NCBI GenBank assembly: GCA_019454045.1
Contig: SKCR01038152.1
Location: 186,001-250,000 of the forward strand
Reading direction: 5' to 3'
DNA: 64,000 nt
Origin: Zanthoxylum bungeanum
Taxonomy: Eukaryota > Streptophyta > Magnoliopsida > Sapindales > Rutaceae
Positions within the stretch are counted from its first letter, which is position 1; every line of letters starts with the position of its first letter. The position numbers and the translations under genes are program-made. Of this stretch, positions 43,471 to 55,645 are shown in pieces. A model generated the notes under the pieces. It saw only the letters and a program-made list of their open reading frames with translations. It did not search any database and had not been told where the DNA came from.

Positions 43471-45174
43471 TGACCGGCGTAATCACATGCGTATAACACA
43501 AGCGCACGTATCGTTCAAGTAGTATAAAAATATTGATCCCACCAGGACTTAATTCCTACTATTGTTATTAATTATTGAATCTATTTATTTACAGGTATCT
43601 AATTATAGGGAGAAGGGAATTGATTACTTTTGGTTGGTTGAATGTGGATTTGCTTAATTAAAATAAATAAAATAAACAAAAGACTCAAAAGAAAATACTA
43701 AGGAAAATAAAAGAAAAGACTCAAAGATCTAGGGTCTTGACTCCACACAATATTGTTAAAAAGATGAATTGATTCCCTTACTTATGTGTAATAATTCAGT
43801 TTACTAACCTGGAACACGATGATATGCAAAAGCCTATTCCGATGGTCAGATGAAAATACCCAGTATAACCCAATTGAACCATATTCCTATGTTAACCACA
43901 TTACCTGGATTCATTAAGATCAAGTTCCAATTATGGCTACCCATGTCTGACAGGTATATTCCTATCCTGTAAGGAAATCTATTAAAGGGTTATCTATCCT
44001 CAAGGAAGATCGTGAGCTATTAAGTCTAGGGCTGAAACCTAAAATCCTTATGTCTAGTTCATTTTAAGTTTACCAAATCAATCTTATTAATGGCCAATTA
44101 ACAGAAGCATTAAGCTTAAGACTCAATAAACAAACTAAAGAATTCCCCATAAAAAGAAAATCAATTATTAAGTGTGGATATTATGTTTCATCATTTCCCT
44201 AGAATAAAAATAAAATGCTGGAGGTTGGGGGATCCACCTTTACTATTCCTAATTTAGAAATCTCTCTTACTATAATATAGAATTTATCAATGATATTACC
44301 AACCAGTCATATAGGCGGTATCCTCATATTGTCAGATTTTAATTAAGTACAACCGGCCATAAAGGCGGTGTTATTATTTGTCCATAAACCAACCATATTG
44401 GCGGTAATTATCTATCACCTCAAGACCAGCCATAGAGGCGGTGTTACTTTATGTCAAATAAATAAAACCAGCCATTAAGGCGGTAATTCTTTTAATTTGA
44501 ATTATAATTTGTATATTATAATTAAGGGAGATTAATCTTAACTAAAATAATAAAAGCTTCACCCTTCCCCCAGCGAAAATCTAATTACTAAACATAAAAG
44601 AAAAAAGAAGAAGAAGAATTACTACTATTACTGAAAATAAAAAGGCATAAATTAAACACACAAGATGCAATCCTTAAATTCCTTTCAAAAACCTAAGGAA
44701 AGCATGAAAATTACAAATGAAATTTCTTGGTATTTATAGGAAAATCTAAAGGCTTCCACCAATTTCTCCACCGATTACTCTACCGATTGCTCCACCAAAC
44801 ATGTCACCAAACATGGCACCAAACATGCAAGCATGTTTGGTGGAAGTTTGACAATTTTTATTTTTTATTTTATTTTATATTTTGAAAATGACTATAGTAA
44901 TTATACAAAATATACTGGATTGTTCATCAAAACGAAACTTGCGCAAAACTGGAATTTAGGACTGCACTTCGTGACGCGTACAATAAATTTTCGTTTTTGA
45001 CATTTCTTTCCTCCGGATTTCATCGTTTTAGCCCCGGATTGATTCCATTAACTCCAAACATTATTTTTATCTACAAAATAAACAAAAAATATCAAAACGT
45101 TTATAAAACTCGAGAAACTATACAAAGTAGTAGGTAAAATTAATGAAAAACAGTGATATAAATACCATTCATCA
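43471..45174 (-). repeat. 5' LTR of gypsy-type element
   Basis: TGACCGGCG...TTCATCA, 1704 bp. Five spaced copies of an ACCRGCCATANAGGCGGT-like repeat at about 44303-44490. TATA context at about 44730 with CCACCAA-type repeats and a foldback at 44755-44842. Confidence 0.87.
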
Positions 45175-46324
45175 GTCCTCACCCATCTAATATCCATCCG
45201 ATATACATTATTCATACATCACATCCATGTATTCACACAAAGCATGTTACCAATCAATCTAATCCAATTAATTAATCTTTGATTAGTGATCATCCAATAT
45301 TCAAACAACGATTTGATTAGCGAGAGTCCAATTTATTTTAAGAATAAGTACTTAAAATACGAATTCATGAATTATATCAAATTACAATATTAAATCCAAT
45401 TTAATTCGTATTCAATACTAATTCATATTTAATTCCAAATTAAATTATTACACTTTAAATGTGCCTTTTACGACTTAGATTCTAAATCTAACCTTAGTGG
45501 GTCGCAAAGCCCATTTAACATCCAATGTCAATTTAATTAAAGTCCAATGGGCTTTCAATTAATTTCTTAAGGCATGGCTTTGGTTGATATGAGTCAAACC
45601 AAAATACCAAGGCCCAATTAAGGAATCACCCTATATGCCTAGAAATCAATTTTGGCTCATTAGGCCCAATTAAATTTTAAAAGGCCTATTAGTCATATTT
45701 GGACTTAATGGAATAATTTAGGCCGAATTTGGATCCAATCCAATTGACCTAAACCAACTTGGCCCAATCAAGCACATTAGGCCCAAATACAACTTTATAA
45801 GCCCAATTCCAAATTTAGCCCAACTAATTAAGTTATAAAATTCCAAAATTCACAATTTAATTAACTAAAGTGTATAAGCCATAATTAACTACTTAAATCA
45901 ACATTTCCAAAATACCAATATACATAATTAATCATGCTACAACTAATCAATTCATGTCCAACATAATTGAAGCAAAATCAATACCATTTCATGCTTTGAA
46001 GCTCATGGCAATAAGAGGGACTTTAAATCCGATTTTGATTTTAATCCAATTAAATCCTAAATCATTTTGTCCCAAGTCTTTTAAACTCATCCAATGATTC
46101 AAAAAATAAAATCACCATGACTTTAGGGAACCTATACCATTCGGCCATGTCCAATAATTTGGGGAAAAATAATCCAATTGATTTTTCACAAAATTGATCA
46201 TGAAAAACTCAATGTTAACATAATATAAGCATATTCAAACAAACAATTTCATCAAAACATGCTCAAATCCAATTTACCCAAAATTAAAGTTAAGAACCCT
46301 GATTCCAATTTCATGCTTAATCAT
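45175..46324 (-). other. C4 leader, right part
   Basis: Continues the C1-like leader from 34893, including the GGCCCA-rich zone (about 45490-45830). No gene seen. Confidence 0.72.
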
Positions 46325-46337
46325 GGCTCTGATACCA
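46325..46337 (-). other. Primer-binding site of C4
   Basis: Minus-strand TGGTATCAGAGCC (initiator-Met type), one base from the LTR. Confidence 0.88.
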
Positions 46338-46338
46338 T

Positions 46339-47566
46339 TGTTGGGTTTTCTAGGTCAAACCAAGATCTAATTAAACATATAAACGTGTGAATACATCAAA
46401 GTAAAGTTGCGGAAATACTCACTTTGATCAGCTTTTGGATACGACGAACACAAAACTTTTCCTCCTTGTGTGATTCGGCCAAGCTCCTCCATGGATGATC
46501 TTCAAGCTCCAAGCTTTGTTGATGGATTCCATGCTCATGAATGAGTTTCCCTATCACCTTTGTTAGACTCCTTGAATGTTGTTGCATCAATAGAAAAATT
46601 GCCACAATTTTCTTCCTTTTTCTTTTGCCACATTCGGCCAAGCCCAATGGGTGAGAAAAATGAGAGGGCCATTCGGCTAAGGAGAGGAATGAGAGAGAGA
46701 GAGAGAGTTATGTTTGGTTTCTAAAACCTAATACAAAAAATCCATCACACTTTTTGGTATTAACTTTTTCCAAAAAGCAAAAAAAAAAAAAAAAAGGGAG
46801 GGAAAATGGCATTCAATGCCTTCAACAACCACCATCAAACACATCCTGGGCACGGGTTCGTTAATTCTGAATTAACGAATTTTCCGTTGCGACGTAATTA
46901 AATCAAATTTAATTAAATAATTATGCCTAGCAAAATTACTATTCATGTCGCTAGCGAATTAATTCTAAATTGATTCGTTCCCCCGAATTAAAATCTAATT
47001 TTAATTCCGCGTCAAAATCTAATTTCGTTTAATATATCGAATATATTATTTTATCGATTAATTCCAAATTAATCGTTCTCTCTCTTTAAATAGTATTTTA
47101 TCCCAGATAAAATATCTGTGTAATTAATCCTAGATTAATTTTCTCTCACTTCTAATTAATCCCAGATTAATAATGTGCGAGTCATACGTCATCGGTGAAT
47201 CTTGGGGAAGCGACCCATGAGATCCTTGGATATGTTGGCTGTAAATTCGATCGTCGGACTATCCGATCACGTACGTACCTAATACTACATTTTTACCAAT
47301 TTACGAGACATGGTTGGCTTCTAGCAAAGCACCGTGACTACCCAATTCTCTAGAAATATTATTAAAGGAATATGTTATCTTCGTCCGACGTAGTATACGT
47401 AGTATTGTGTATTACGATCCAGTATCATATGTCACATGCTAGGCCTGGGGCTGGAATTGTGTCTGCCCCGTAAGAAGCACATTTCAGATCTCTTGTAACT
47501 AGTCTCTATAATCGAATAACTATGACCTTGTCATATTATCCCGATAGCTGCAGCATAAAAGAGTAC
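46339..47566 (-). repeat. 5' LTR of C4, part 1
   Basis: TGTTGGGTTTTC...AGTAC. Contains a GA microsatellite (about 46690-46708), a poly-A run (about 46780-46796) and the palindrome run (about 46860-47175). Interrupted at 47567 by C5; the rest is at 57763-58393. Confidence 0.85.
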
Positions 47567-49683
47567 TGTTGAGTTTCAATCAAGTCCCAAGATCATAAAT
47601 CATGCATAAAAACGAGTGAATACATGTCAAAGGAGGTGCGGAATAAACTCACATTGATCGGTTGGATGCAACGAAGATGGACCAAATTCGCACTTCATGT
47701 TTCTGCCTCCATCAAGCTCGGTTTTGGGCCTTCTTGAACTGCAGTGGACTGCCGGTGGGGGCTGTTTTGATGCTCCAAAATCGGCCATGCAAGACTCCAT
47801 TGAAGCTCCAAGCTTCAAGCTTTCCAAGCTCACAAATTCGTTTCCCTATCACCATAATATACCCAAGTGTGCTAGCACTTCTTCATCTTCCTTGCTTCTC
47901 CATTTGCTCTCAAACCAGAGGAAAATAGATGAAGAATCGGTCTTATGAGACCGTGAGAGAGAGATAAGGTTTTGGCTCCAAAAGCCTAAAACCGTATATG
48001 TTTCAAGAGAGAGAGAAAAGCTTTTCATTTTTGTTTTATATATTTACCAAGTAAATAATAATCAACATATATTACTTTTAATAAAAAGTCAAAAAGCAAG
48101 AAATAAATAATGTTATATTTCATTTCAAGCTTTTAAAAGCTTTTCACCAACTCAAATCAACTATTCACATCAAATCCATCTACTTTAATAAAGTGACAAC
48201 ATGTCATGTCCATCACTCAAAGTGACAAGTGATTGACGATTGATGCGACTAGCGATTTGACGCTTGATGTGACTTGCGTGCCGCACTCGAATTCGAAATG
48301 CGAATGCGCTCGCAATCACTTTCGGGCTCGGGTTCGTAATTCCAAATTAACGAATTTTCCGTTGCGTCGTAATTAAATGATTACGCCTAGCGAAATCACT
48401 ATTCACGTCGCTAACGAATTAATTCTAAATTAATTCGTTCGCCCGAATTAAAATCTAATTTTAATTCCGCGTCGAAATCCAATTTCTAATAATATATCAA
48501 ATATATTATTTTATCGATTAATTCCAAATTAATCGTTCTCTCTCTTTAATTAATATTTTATCCCAGATAAAATATCTCCGCAATTAATCCCAGATTAATT
48601 TTCTTCTCTCTTCTAATTAATCCCAGATTAATTAAAGTGCGAGTCATACATCATCGGTGAATCTTCAGGAAGCGACCATGAGATCTCCGGATATGTTGGC
48701 AGTAAATACGGTCGTCGGACTATCCGAACACGTAAGTACCTCGTACTACGTTTATACCGATTTACAAGACAAGGTTGGCTTCTAGCAAAGCGCCATGCCT
48801 ACCCAATTCTCCAGAAATATTCTTACAGGAATATATAGATCTGTATCAAGCGTAGTATACCGTAGTATTGTGTATATCGGCCAGTATCGGATAGTCACGT
48901 GCTAGGCCTGGGGCTGGATTTGTGTCTGCCCCGTACGAAGCACATGTCGGATGTCTGGTAACTAGTCTCTATAATCGGATATACATGACCTTGTCATAAT
49001 ATCCCGATGGCCGCGCAGCACTTAAGAGCACTAATACCGTATCCTGCGTGACATCATCTCCAATATGACTGAAGTGATACTTCCGTCTTGACATCACACC
49101 CAATACACTACGACTCTCTGATAAACCCAGAAGTGGTGTACGCAGAACCGGTTAAAGCCCTGTACCACCAAGACCAAAGTCTATCGATTATCGTAAGTAT
49201 TAGCGATTAAGTCTCAGGTTAAGACCATACACACCTACCCTGATTTCGGCCTCCCATAGACACATAGTCATAATACCAATGGGATTCCGAGGGGTCTATC
49301 CAGAGCGAAGCTGTTTCCCGTACCATCGGTGAAACACGACCTCCTATCGCACTTGCATAAGTATCCAATACTTAAATATATGAGAACTATGCGTTGTGCC
49401 CTCACAACGCGCACAAGTGCAATACTAGCCTATTCCGCATTATCGATGTCCTGTCTCGATAATACTCCGGCTAGGGATATTTAATGATTAATCCTTCGTG
49501 GACTGATACTGTCTCATATCATTCTCAATCCAGGAACTAATCATATGGACCTCTCTTCATTTATATATTTATGGTGATTTAATCACAAATGATGAGAGTG
49601 CAATTTCCTTGTCACATAGTTAATTTGTACAACAACACCGTGATCTGTACAAATAGTGACGCTATGGGTCATATTATCCAACA
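47567..49683 (-). repeat. 3' LTR of C5
   Basis: TGTTGAGTTTC...TATCCAACA. Palindrome run at about 48350-48625. The short plus-strand frames at 47662-47948 recur in the other LTR and are not genes. Confidence 0.92.
48034..48042 (-). promoter_or_regulatory. TATA box in C5 LTR
   Basis: Minus-strand TATATAAAA, followed in the element's sense by a CT-rich stretch. Repeated at 56107-56115 in the other LTR. It places the palindrome run roughly 0.3-0.6 kb upstream, in U3. Confidence 0.55.
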
Positions 49684-52600
49684 ATCTCCCACTTGGCACA
49701 TAGCCAGTCACTCGAGTGTCCCACACCCGAACTATGTACGGTTCGCTCAAATTGCTGAGAAGAGATTTTCGTCAGCGGATTTGCGTAATTATCTTCTGAC
49801 GTGATTTATACGATCATCACATCGCCACGATGTATGATCCGAACGAATCAGATGAATATAGAAGTATATATCTGGATCGTCGATGAGACCTTTAATTCCT
49901 TTAGCCTGTGCTGACGCCTAGCTCAGCTGCTAAAAGAACTATATCTAATCTAATTAGATTTATTTTCGATCCAAATGGCTTCTATTGCTGCCTCAGCTGC
50001 AGCAATAATCCGCATTTGTTGTTTATTCGGCAACAGTTATCTTGCTCGGAATATTTCCAGCTTACTGTCCCAGTGTTCAAACTTTATAGTACCGTATTAT
50101 TTACCGGTTTGGAAACTTGCAGCAGTGATCCCAGTCACTTCAAGTTCTCCATCTCCATAGTTTAAGACAACATCTTTAGTTCTCTCAGATACTAACAGAT
50201 GTTCTAATCTTCAATCCAGTGACTATCACTTGGATTGACCCGATTGTGACTCCATATGCTCAAAGCGTATGAGACACCAATACAAGTACATTTTAAATGT
50301 ACAATTTCCAGAGAGTGTTAACAACTCCAAATCTATCCTGTAGATCTTTATTCCTTGAATAAAGGTTGTTACTCCCCAGAATTCTACGGAGAATTTCTTA
50401 TGAAAGCCAAGCTTTCACCGATTGCTTTATGGGAATTTCATTGTCAGTGCCCTCTCCCACTAACCTCCTTATATACACAAGAATTATTTCGTTTTGAGTC
50501 AAATCATAAACCATTATGATTATTTCAAAACGTCAGTTCCAAGAACCTTATGCTTGCTTCAATCCAAACATGGATCGAATAACCCGCAAACCTTGTTTGT
50601 CGGTTATATAAAATCGTCAGGATGTTGTAAGCATCCTCCAAAAGGTTTCTTTTCAGGAAAGCGATTTTGATCTGCAACTGACACATTTCATAAATGAAAT
50701 ATGCAGTTATCAACAAGCATCTTCAAAATGGATTTACCATGGCAACAGGTAAAAGGTTGAACCGTTATTAACACAATGTTGATAACGATACCTTTCCTTC
50801 AAAAGCCCAGCTTTGTACGTTGGTATGTTGCCTTCCATGTATGTCTTCCTTGAAGACGTTTAATGTACCAATAGGCACAATGCCTTGTGGTACAACAACT
50901 AGTATCCAAAATAGTTGTTATACATGGAATCCATTTCGGATTCATGGCACTTTGCCATAATAGGGAGTCGATACCTTGTATCACTTCCTCAAAACGTAGT
51001 CGGTGGATACCTTCATAAGATTGACATCTTTATGAGGTTAGATCAGAAACCCATACCCTAGGTTGTTTTCTGACTCTATCCGATCTACGAGTGTCTTGTG
51101 TATTTGAAGATTAATGGTATAGATTCATCATAGATGAACTATTTGTGTTCCATTAAGGACTTCGTGCCTTGAACAGTATTACTCCGATTTTCATCGAGTA
51201 TCACTATCCTCCCACTGACCACTGCATATCGGTATTCCTCTCAGGAAAACCGCATGGTGAGCAACAATCACATTGTTCTCATGTGAGATTTATAAGTACT
51301 ATACTTATGGTTTCCCTTAGGATAACCTATATTGGCACTTATCCAATTTGGGTCCTTAGTTTGGTATCATCCAAACGTTATGCCTGGCATACCCAAATTG
51401 TCAGAAATGAGAAACTCGTTTCTTTCCCGTTCATATCTATATGTAATCTGTCAAACAGATTATTATGGAACCTTATTCTAAATAAGTTATTGCACTGTTA
51501 AAACTTATCCGTTGAAGGAAATGGTAGCTCAGAGCGACTCATGATTAGCCTTATCATGTCTAACATGATTCGGTTAATCCGTTCGGACACACCGTCATTT
51601 GACGTGTTCCGAGAGGAGTCCTCATTTGAAAGAATACTATACTCTTTCAAGTATATAAGAAACTTATTGCTTAAGTATTTTCCATTACGGTCTTACCGTG
51701 ACGGTATAATACTATAGCCGATCTGTTTGTCTATTTCGTGTCGAAACTCTAAAAGTTTCTGATTTGTGTTCTTCAAAGAAACACATAACCATAACGTGAT
51801 GCCACATCCGTTAAGGTCACGAAATATTCATGTTCACATCTAGCCTAGCTAGATATGGGCCCACTAACTTCACCATGAATAGGGCTAACAGATCGGTGGC
51901 ACTTACACTATTACCAAGTAAACAGTGTTTTAGGTACTTTACCTAATAAACTAGATTCGCAGACCTTATTTGAATAGTCAAATCAGTCCTAGTACCCACT
52001 CTTCAAAAGTGTGGATATACGAGTCTATTAAATTGTGTCCTAGACAACAATGCCACAAATAAGTCTCTATTGATCAAATCAATTTGAGCTATTTATTTGT
52101 CATTTTATATGTTTGAGATTTTATTTATATTCAAAATATAAATTCTGTTATTTACATCTAATGTATTTATCTCAGTATCATCTTTATATAATAAAACACT
52201 TAGTGTTCTATAATATAAAGGTTTTATCCGCAACGGATTAAACACTGATATAGAGATATGTCTCTAGTCAAACTAGTTACATTATAACAGTCCCTAATTT
52301 AAGTATATACCCAAAGGGTAGTTCCTAAACTTAGGTATCTACGGTCGAAACAGCGACTTTCGTCCCGTTTCCGATTCGCAGAGAATCTCGGCTTGAAGTC
52401 AGTATCCGCTCATAGCGGATTCTGAACATCAATACATATATTTTATGTACCACACTAAGTATTTAAAATCCAATTTCAATACTAGTAGTAACATAACTTT
52501 GACAAATATTTTTAAAGTTAGAGCCTCGCCCTTTCTTTAATTCCTTCGTGTCTTCCATATCCAAATGGTAGTCACTATGGGATATGTCAATTATCCTTTC

Positions 52601-52900
52601 AATATTTCACAAAGCTTTGCTTGGCCAAGCCTTGGGTTTCGGAATATCGAAACGATGTGCACCTCGTGCTACATGCCCAATTGCAAACTTTGACTTTATC
52701 TCCTCTAGAATAGTCAATTAATTCTCCAAGAATTATAAATTGCAATTTTAATACTTCTTAAATCTAAAATTAGATTTATGACAAGTATATTAAATTAAGC
52801 ACTAAGTCATCATCACATAAATCTTCCAAAGATTTTATGCTCTACTTATTTTGCTTATTTTGGGCTTAAGGTATAATAAGTTATTTTATCAAATAAAGTA
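49684..52900 (-). pseudogene. C5 gag-pol remnant
   Basis: Polypurine tract (49684-49698), then RNase H (to about 50220), RT (about 50230-50990), integrase (about 51080-52000), protease and gag (about 52270-52900), recognised by alignment to C1 and C3. Scraps survive, e.g. MIQGIDSLLWQSAM (50930-50984) and IKIAFLKRNLLEDAYN (about 50625-50680). At about 50440-50446 a deletion of some 40 bp removes the YVDD codons. The gag zinc-knuckle region is also largely gone (about 52550-52590). Confidence 0.85.
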
Positions 52901-55631
52901 CCTATTATTTATTCCCAATTTGAAAATTAAATTATTTAAAATTTTTTAATCCGATTATATTTTAAATCCAACTTTTCAATTTTATCTTGATTACAATAGT
53001 CCAACTATTTAATCAACGATTAGTGGTACTATATTATTATAAGATTATAATAGTCAAACTATATAATCAAATATAATCCAAATTAATTAACCTCAATTAC
53101 ATTGATTACTATAATCGAATTATAAAATCAACTGTAAACTGAAATTAATTAATTCAAATATATTGATAATATAATCCAATTATATATAATCAAGTATAAT
53201 ACAGTTCAACTGTTTATTAAAACAACAATTTAAATATTAGTCCAACTAACATATAATCTAATGACAAAATAATTTAAATGAGCGCGTATGGCGAGTAATT
53301 GAACGAGTATTGCAAATTCAATTCTTGCCTCCCACTATTTTTCGTCGAGCCTCTAACCCTCTGTCGAGTACTCGGGAAACCGTGTTTCCTATGGCTAGGA
53401 TCCCGTTAAATATCACACAATCTTGACTTTGGCCAACAAATTGTATGATAATTAACTAGGTAGATCTCTAAGATCAATTGGATCTCATCTAACTCCTAGA
53501 TCCAGTAGGTGGACATCCAAGTCCCAAACATATATCTTATATATGCCTATACATCGAATGTATACCCTAACCTTTTTCCTCTGAATCAACTAGGCCATGG
53601 CTTTGGCACAACAAACCTAGTGATCCCATTCACGCAGACCCATTGACATGGAAGCTTCGTAATCAATGTCAATGGACAAGAAGTGGTCTTGACTTTGGCC
53701 AACAAACCACAACTTGGACACGACACCGATATGGAACAAAGCCTCGTGATTAAAACACATCTTCCACGGACAAGGGCTTGACTTTGGCCAACAACCCCTG
53801 CCAATCTCGGATCTTGAGTAAGAATCACTCAATGGAAGGAAAATAAACGCTTGATATTTACCGAGGGTTTTTCGCGTGCAAATTGGCTACCAATTTATTA
53901 TCTTTGTTAAGGTGTCATCATCATACACCCTTAAACATGCATTCTAACACATAATAAAGCACATATGATAAAATAATAATGATATGCGGATGGATATTTT
54001 ACATTGATCCTAGATCAAATCTCATTTTCTCTCTCCAAAGCTAGCACATGTATTTTACTTTACCCGTTACACCTATCACCTAGAAACCTCATTTACATTG
54101 GAGGAGTGTAATGAGAGAGAGATACAAAGAAATAGGATAAGTAAGGCTGGACTCGCAGGTCCAAATAAATAAATCAATTATTCAATTTCCACAAAAAAAC
54201 ACCACCAGCTAATATCCACCGATATACATTATTCAAACATCACAACCATGTATTCACAAAGCATGTTATCAATCAATCAATCCAATTAATTAATCTTGAC
54301 AATTAGTGATCATCCAATGTTCAAACAAAGATTTGATTTTGTTCGAGTCAACTCGTATTGCGAACACGTACTCAAAGTACGATTTCTCAAATAAATTAAA
54401 TTACATGATTAAATCCAATTTAATACGTATTTAATTCTAATTCATTATTTAATTCCAAATTAAATATTACACTTTATAAAATAAACCTTTACGACTTAAA
54501 TTTCAAATTTAATCGTTACGGGTCTCAAAGCCCGATTAATATCCAATATTAATTTAATTAAAGTCCAATGGGCTTTTAATTAATTTCTTGAGGCGTGGAC
54601 TTTTGGTCAACTCGGGTCAAACCGAATACCAAAATCCAATCCGGGAGTTACCCCATAAGCCCATAAATTAATTTAGGCCCATTAGGCCCAATTAAACGTT
54701 AAAGGTTCATTAGTCACATTTGGGCCTTTTGGAAGCGGTTTGGGCCTAATTGGATCCAACCAATTTTGGCCTAAACCAACTTTGTACAACAAAGTCCAAT
54801 AAACCCAATAACAACTAAAGAGGCCCAAATCCAATTTTAAGCCCAAGAATTTAATTCCAAAAATTCCAAAAATTCCAAATTAAATTACCTAAAGTGTATA
54901 ACATTATTAATTACCAAATCAAAGTTTCCAAAACATCAATTTGTCCAATTAATCATGCTTAACATCAATGAATCATGTCCAACATGATTTGATCAAAATC
55001 AAACCCAATTACATGCTTCAAGTGTCTCGGCCAAAGAGGGAAATTATGCCCAAATCAAATTCAATCCAATTGAACCAAATTAAACATAAATTCAACATCC
55101 CCAAATGATTTGCAAGTCATCCAATGAACAAAAAATCAAAAATCCAAGACAATTAGGGATCATATTTTCGGCCATCACAAGCAAATTGGGGAAATTGTTC
55201 CAAACACTTTTTCATCAAATTGATCTAATCAATCATCAATTAAACAACATTCAAGCATTCTAAATCATCCATTTCATTAAACATGCTCAAAATCATTTAC
55301 CCAAATTGTCATACCCAAAATTGGGGAAAAATGGATCCAACCAAATTCATGAAATTGATTATGCACAACATCAATTCAACCTCATTCAGCATACTATACT
55401 AAACAATTTAATCATTTGATGCTCAAATTGAGTTTACCCAAATTAAAGTTTTGACCAACAATAAGCAAATTGGGGAAAATCAATCCATCAATTTTTTCTT
55501 CAAATTGATTACATATAACTCTAATTATTCATATACAAACATTCTTAAACAAACAATTTGTCAAAATCATGCTTAAATCAAAAAGCCCCAAATTTTGCTC
55601 AAGAACCCTAATTCGTTTTATGCAACCAATA
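52901..55631 (-). other. Untranslated leader of C5
   Basis: Longer than in C1 or C3. Retains four TTTGGC-CAACAA motifs (about 53422, 53597, 53691, 53768) and a GGCCCA zone (about 54500-54850). At about 55160-55500 a segment containing AATTGGGGAAA occurs three times, a local duplication. No gene seen. Confidence 0.7.
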
Positions 55632-55644
55632 GCTCAAGATACCA
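55632..55644 (-). other. Altered primer-binding site of C5
   Basis: Minus-strand TGGTATCTTGAGC where the other copies have TGGTATCAGAGC. Position relative to the LTR is unchanged (one base), but the distal half no longer pairs with initiator tRNA-Met. Confidence 0.7.
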
Positions 55645-55645
55645 T

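Larger units (their letters stand above)
34894..45174 (-). mobile_element. Non-autonomous gypsy-type element carrying a LOG frame
   Basis: Two LTRs (34894-36693, 43471-45174), a tRNA-Asp-like primer site (43447-43464), a broken gag-like frame, an intronless LOG-family gene and polypurine tracts of TTTGGGGGTG type. No RT, RNase H, integrase or protease was recognised. The primer site and the GAGGCAACC-type sequence after the gag-like frame (about 39825) are of the kind seen in Athila-like plant gypsy elements. An extra partial LTR (37908-38565) and a second polypurine region imply two copies joined in tandem. It sits in the C4 leader; the target duplication is imperfect (GCCTT left, GTCCT right). 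Confidence 0.75.

Noticed and set aside
34894..45174. The whole LOG region as an ordinary host gene with repeats nearby
   Set aside because: LOG lies between the primer-binding site and polypurine tracts of one element, in its orientation, about 60 bp from a polypurine tract, with no introns. Kept as a fallback explanation in the finding on LOG capture.
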